Positions 61,443-64,000 of a stretch of DNA of 64,000 nt are shown here, piece after piece. Under the pieces are notes generated by a model. The model saw only the letters and a list, made by a program, of their open reading frames with translations. It was not told where the DNA came from and searched no databases. Position 1 is the stretch's first letter, and each line of letters begins with the position of its first letter. Position numbers and translations under genes: made by a program. The stretch covers positions 1 to 64,000 of the forward strand of contig JACKNH010000006.1 in the NCBI GenBank assembly GCA_024234975.1. Direction: 5' to 3'. Source of the DNA: Gammaproteobacteria bacterium. GTDB lineage: Bacteria > Pseudomonadota > Gammaproteobacteria > Ga0077536.

Positions 61443-61694
61443 CCGGGTTCCAACGCGCGGGCGTACACATGACTTCGAGGCTGCAAAAAGGGCCTGCTGC
61501 GCTGCACTAGCTCGGCGTAGATCGATACGTCGCAGAAGTGAATTCGGCAGGTCACCCGTTCAAATATCTTTACACTCAGGGACGAGGATGCCCTGACCAA
61601 TCGCGCAACTGGCTGATCGGAAAATGCCGTGTCGGTGATGGCGCGTATCTTGCCTGAATGCCGACAGGTGGACGCAACCTGGAGGAATGGCGAA

Positions 61695-62372
61695 ATGGAA
61701 ACTCGATCGGCTTCAATGAGCGGCTATATCGCGTGCGTGATCCTGGCCGGACTGGTCACCATCGGTGATGCCCGTGGCGCCGCGGTAATCGCGGATTCTG
61801 AAGCAGACTTTTCCGGCAGTCAGGGCTGGCTGGGCTGGTACTACGGTTATTTCACCCAGGCCGGTGACAGCGCCTCGTTCACCGAGATGATTTATTACAT
61901 CAGCGATAGCGGTACGACCAGCGATCCCCACTGGCGGGTATCGACATTCTTTCAACCGTATACCTATTTGTGGGACTACGGCGCTCACCCGGATGCCCGC
62001 ACCGGAACCACTGTGCGCCGCTGGCAGAGCACGTTCTCCGGCAACGTATTGCTGACGGGCCACATCGCTGATGCCAATGTTGCCGGAGGCAACGGCGTTA
62101 TCGCCAACATCCTGCTCGACGGCGTGCCGGTATTCAGCTGGGCATCGAGCGGCACGGACGACGTTGGCACCAACTACAGTATTCCGCTTACGCTCGCGGT
62201 GGGTTCAGTGCTCGATTTTGAAGTCGCGGACAATGGGGATTACTCATTCGACACAACGTATTTCACTGCGACTGTCTCCACAGTGCCGCTGCCTGCCGGC
62301 CTGGCATTGCTGGCGCCGGCAACGATGCTGCTCGCGGGAATGCGGCGGCGAGACGCCGCAGGCCGGGGCTGA
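61695..62372 (+). CDS. PEP-CTERM-like secreted protein (VPLPAG variant)
   Basis: A 225-residue exported protein from ATG 61695 (GGAGGA 8 nt upstream). The signal peptide is about residues 8-31 (YIACVILAGLVTIGDARGA). The C-terminus has VPLPAGLALLAPATMLLAG followed by RRRD, the VPLPA type of PEP-CTERM sorting signal. The body is rich in Y, W, G and S (GWLGWYYGYFTQAGD, WRVSTFFQPYTYLWDYG) and likely a beta sandwich. No exosortase is near. It differs from the protein at 5569-6408 outside the sorting tail. Confidence 0.75.
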   Translation: METRSASMSGYIACVILAGLVTIGDARGAAVIADSEADFSGSQGWLGWYYGYFTQAGDSASFTEMIYYISDSGTTSDPHWRVSTFFQPYTYLWDYGAHPDARTGTTVRRWQSTFSGNVLLTGHIADANVAGGNGVIANILLDGVPVFSWASSGTDDVGTNYSIPLTLAVGSVLDFEVADNGDYSFDTTYFTATVSTVPLPAGLALLAPATMLLAGMRRRDAAGRG

Positions 62373-62642
62373 GTGGCGCGGCAGTCGGAAGGATCTGATC
62401 GCAACCCACGGGTTGCATCGCAACAGGCTGCTGACTGACAACGACGAGTTTGAGCCCTGTCGCAGGTTCGTCGTGTTCCCACGACGATGGCAGGGCGTTC
62501 TGAACGCCGGCTGGAGTACGGTAAATCCAGCCGAAGTTCGCTTTACCTCTGCCGGTACATGGCCAGGTAAGTTATTCTTCCCCTCGATTCATCTTGAGGC
62601 TGCGATCATTGATCGTGGAAGGGTTATGACTTGGGGGGCTGG

Positions 62643-63480
62643 ATGACGTCTCGCATTTTTTCGCAACACTCCGCACAGGTATTCACGAAGCGCTTGCTTG
62701 TCGCGACCTTGACGCTGCCGCTTGCGCTGGTGGCATGCACCCAGACGACGTCGTCGTCAGAACAATCCGCAGCCGCGCCTGCGGCGGTGGTCGAAACGAA
62801 AGCCGAGCCATCCGGATTTCTCCGGCGTGTGGATGGCCATTGGCGTGGAGAACCCCGATGGTGAAGGCAATCCGCCGAAGTTCACCGCCGAGGGAACTGC
62901 GATGCTGGATGCGTTTACCGCGCAGTTCAGTGAAGTACCGGAGACCGGCGCGGCTTGCGTCGGCGGCGGTATGCCGGGAGTAATGCTTTCACTGGTGTCG
63001 TATCCCATCGAATTCATACAGAACGATTCGCGGATTGTGATGGTTGCGGAACTTGAAACGCAGGTGCGCCGGGTGTTCATCGACGGACGCGGCCATCAGG
63101 AGGGCGCGTTTCCAACCGGCATCGGTGATTCCATCGGCAGCTGGGAAGGCGACACGCTGGTGGTGGATACCACGATGCTGGAAGAGTGGCCGATGCGTCC
63201 CTGGCCGCGCAGTACGGACAGCCATATCGTAGAGCGCCTGCATCTCACGAAGTTTGATCAAATCACGGCGCGCCGCAGCGGGTTTCTCGCCGGAGTGGAA
63301 GAGCCGCTGAACGACGACGTGCTGGTCGTCGACATGACGGTGACCGATCCAGCCTATTACGACGGCCCGCAGCGGCGTATCGCGTACTACCAACGTATGT
63401 CGGATTACGCGACTTCCGAATACGCCTGCTCGCGTGGTTTGTGGTACGACCAGCTGGATGAATTGCGGACAGGCGAGTAG
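62643..63480 (+). pseudogene. Secreted GDSIGxWEGD-family lipoprotein, one frameshift
   Basis: From ATG 62643 the signal TLPLALVACTQT has a lipobox (LVAC). After about residue 58 a frame change near 62812 restores HPDFSGVWMAIGVENPDG and the rest: VRRVFIDGRGHQEGAFPTG, GDSIGSWEGDTLVVDTTMLEEW, IVERLHLTKFDQITARR. About 279 residues when joined. It is the clearest member of the family shared with the genes at 776-1552 and 10177-11505. Function is unknown. The gene before and the cupin after it are on the same strand. Confidence 0.7.
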
Positions 63481-63521
63481 CGGAAAGTTCCGGCGCTGAT
63501 CGAACCAGGAGGCCGAAACCA

Positions 63522-64000
63522 ATGAGAAAAACGCCGCGACGTGTCGTGACCGGTCATGACGAGACGGGCCGGTCCGTGGTGCTGTCGGACGGCACGCCGC
63601 CGCAGCGCCATCCCATGCAAGGGCCAGGAGGTCGGCGCCGATTTCTTCGAGATGTGGAATACGCCGGAAACGGTTCCCACGCTGACATCGACCGAAGATC
63701 GCGAGCCCAGCGAGCGCGACTTCACCATCATGCCGGTCTGCGGTCACCTGCTGCGGATCATCGATATCTATCCACCTGCCATGGGCGGCAAGCGTACCGT
63801 CATGCACCGGACCAGAACGCTGGATTACGTGGTCGTCATCGAAGGTGAAATCGTTCTGGTGCTGACTGATAGCGAAGTCACATTGAAGCAGGGCGATGTC
63901 GTCATTCAGCGCGGTACCGACCACGCCTGGGAGAATCGCTCGGAGACACTCGCGCGGATGGCGTTCTTCCACATCGACGCGCAGTTCAGCGATGAGTTGC
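63522..64000 (+). pseudogene. Cupin-domain protein, frameshifted and cut by the window edge
   Basis: ATG 63522 (AGGAGG about 10 nt upstream) begins MRKTPRRVVTGHDETGRSVV and SDGTPPQRH; a frame change near 63625 gives GADFFEMWNTPETVP and then the cupin barrel: HLLRIIDIYPPAMGGKRTVMHRT, LDYVVVIEGEIVLVLTD, LKQGDVVIQRGTDHAWENRS. The metal-site pattern is H-x-T-x-T-x-D-Y at the first strand and G-D-x2-I-x-R-G-x2-H-A-W at the second, the usual small cupin of the oxalate/regulator group. It runs off the window at 64000. Function unknown. Confidence 0.7.

Overview
The window looks like a piece of chromosome from a GC-rich (about 60%) heterotrophic gammaproteobacterium. The signs are PEP-CTERM proteins of the VPxPAA type, a TonB-dependent receptor, an fds-type NAD-linked formate dehydrogenase, an rtcBA/rtcR RNA-repair locus, and mosaic inverted intergenic repeats around ATTCC...GGAAT cores. 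No rRNA, tRNA, CRISPR array or phage was seen, and the species cannot be told from the sequence.

Layout. 0.1-7.3 kb: secreted proteins (DUF6152, a GDSIGxWEGD-type protein, a triple SnoaL-like protein), a three-copy intergenic repeat, a PEP-CTERM protein and a DoxX protein. 7.4-36.2 kb: a large catabolic island with a TonB receptor, two LigM/DesA-type tetrahydrofolate-dependent O-demethylases, a gentisate 1,2-dioxygenase-like cupin, two GSTs, a fumarylacetoacetase-family hydrolase, a class II aldolase, three 3-hydroxyisobutyrate-dehydrogenase-like enzymes, a cyclase-family hydrolase, a TauD dioxygenase, two carboxymuconolactone-decarboxylase-like proteins, a Pht5-like decarboxylase, an SMP-30 lactonase, an FAD dehydrogenase, a PQQ alcohol dehydrogenase with cytochrome c tail, two AAHS-type aromatic-acid transporters and one MarR regulator. 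36.7-40.9 kb: a GH3 beta-glucosidase and a MetE-like methyltransferase. 41.3-48.5 kb: complete fdsGBA-fdhD-fdsD with a LysR regulator. 48.5-49.4 kb: a strict 139-bp tandem array. 49.5-64 kb: mixed genes (HigBA, HD phosphohydrolase, alpha/beta hydrolase, rtcA/rtcB/rtcR, a two-subunit molybdenum hydroxylase, PEP-CTERM and secreted proteins, a cupin). Many of these last genes carry single-base frameshifts, unlike everything before 50 kb.

Main result. Nine copies of one imperfect palindrome (core TCAGTATTATGAT, arms TCA-N6-TGA) lie in intergenic regions between 10.1 and 36.5 kb, in front of nearly every transcription unit of the island, including the MarR gene's own divergent promoter. I read this as a single MarR-controlled regulon for uptake and breakdown of a methoxylated aromatic acid. 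O-demethylation would put methyl groups on tetrahydrofolate, ring opening would be gentisate-like, and the C1 units could pass to the MetE-like enzyme or, as formate, to the Fds formate dehydrogenase. The operator pattern and gene families are seen directly. The regulator assignment, substrate and pathway order are inference; no recognisable ring hydroxylase is present.
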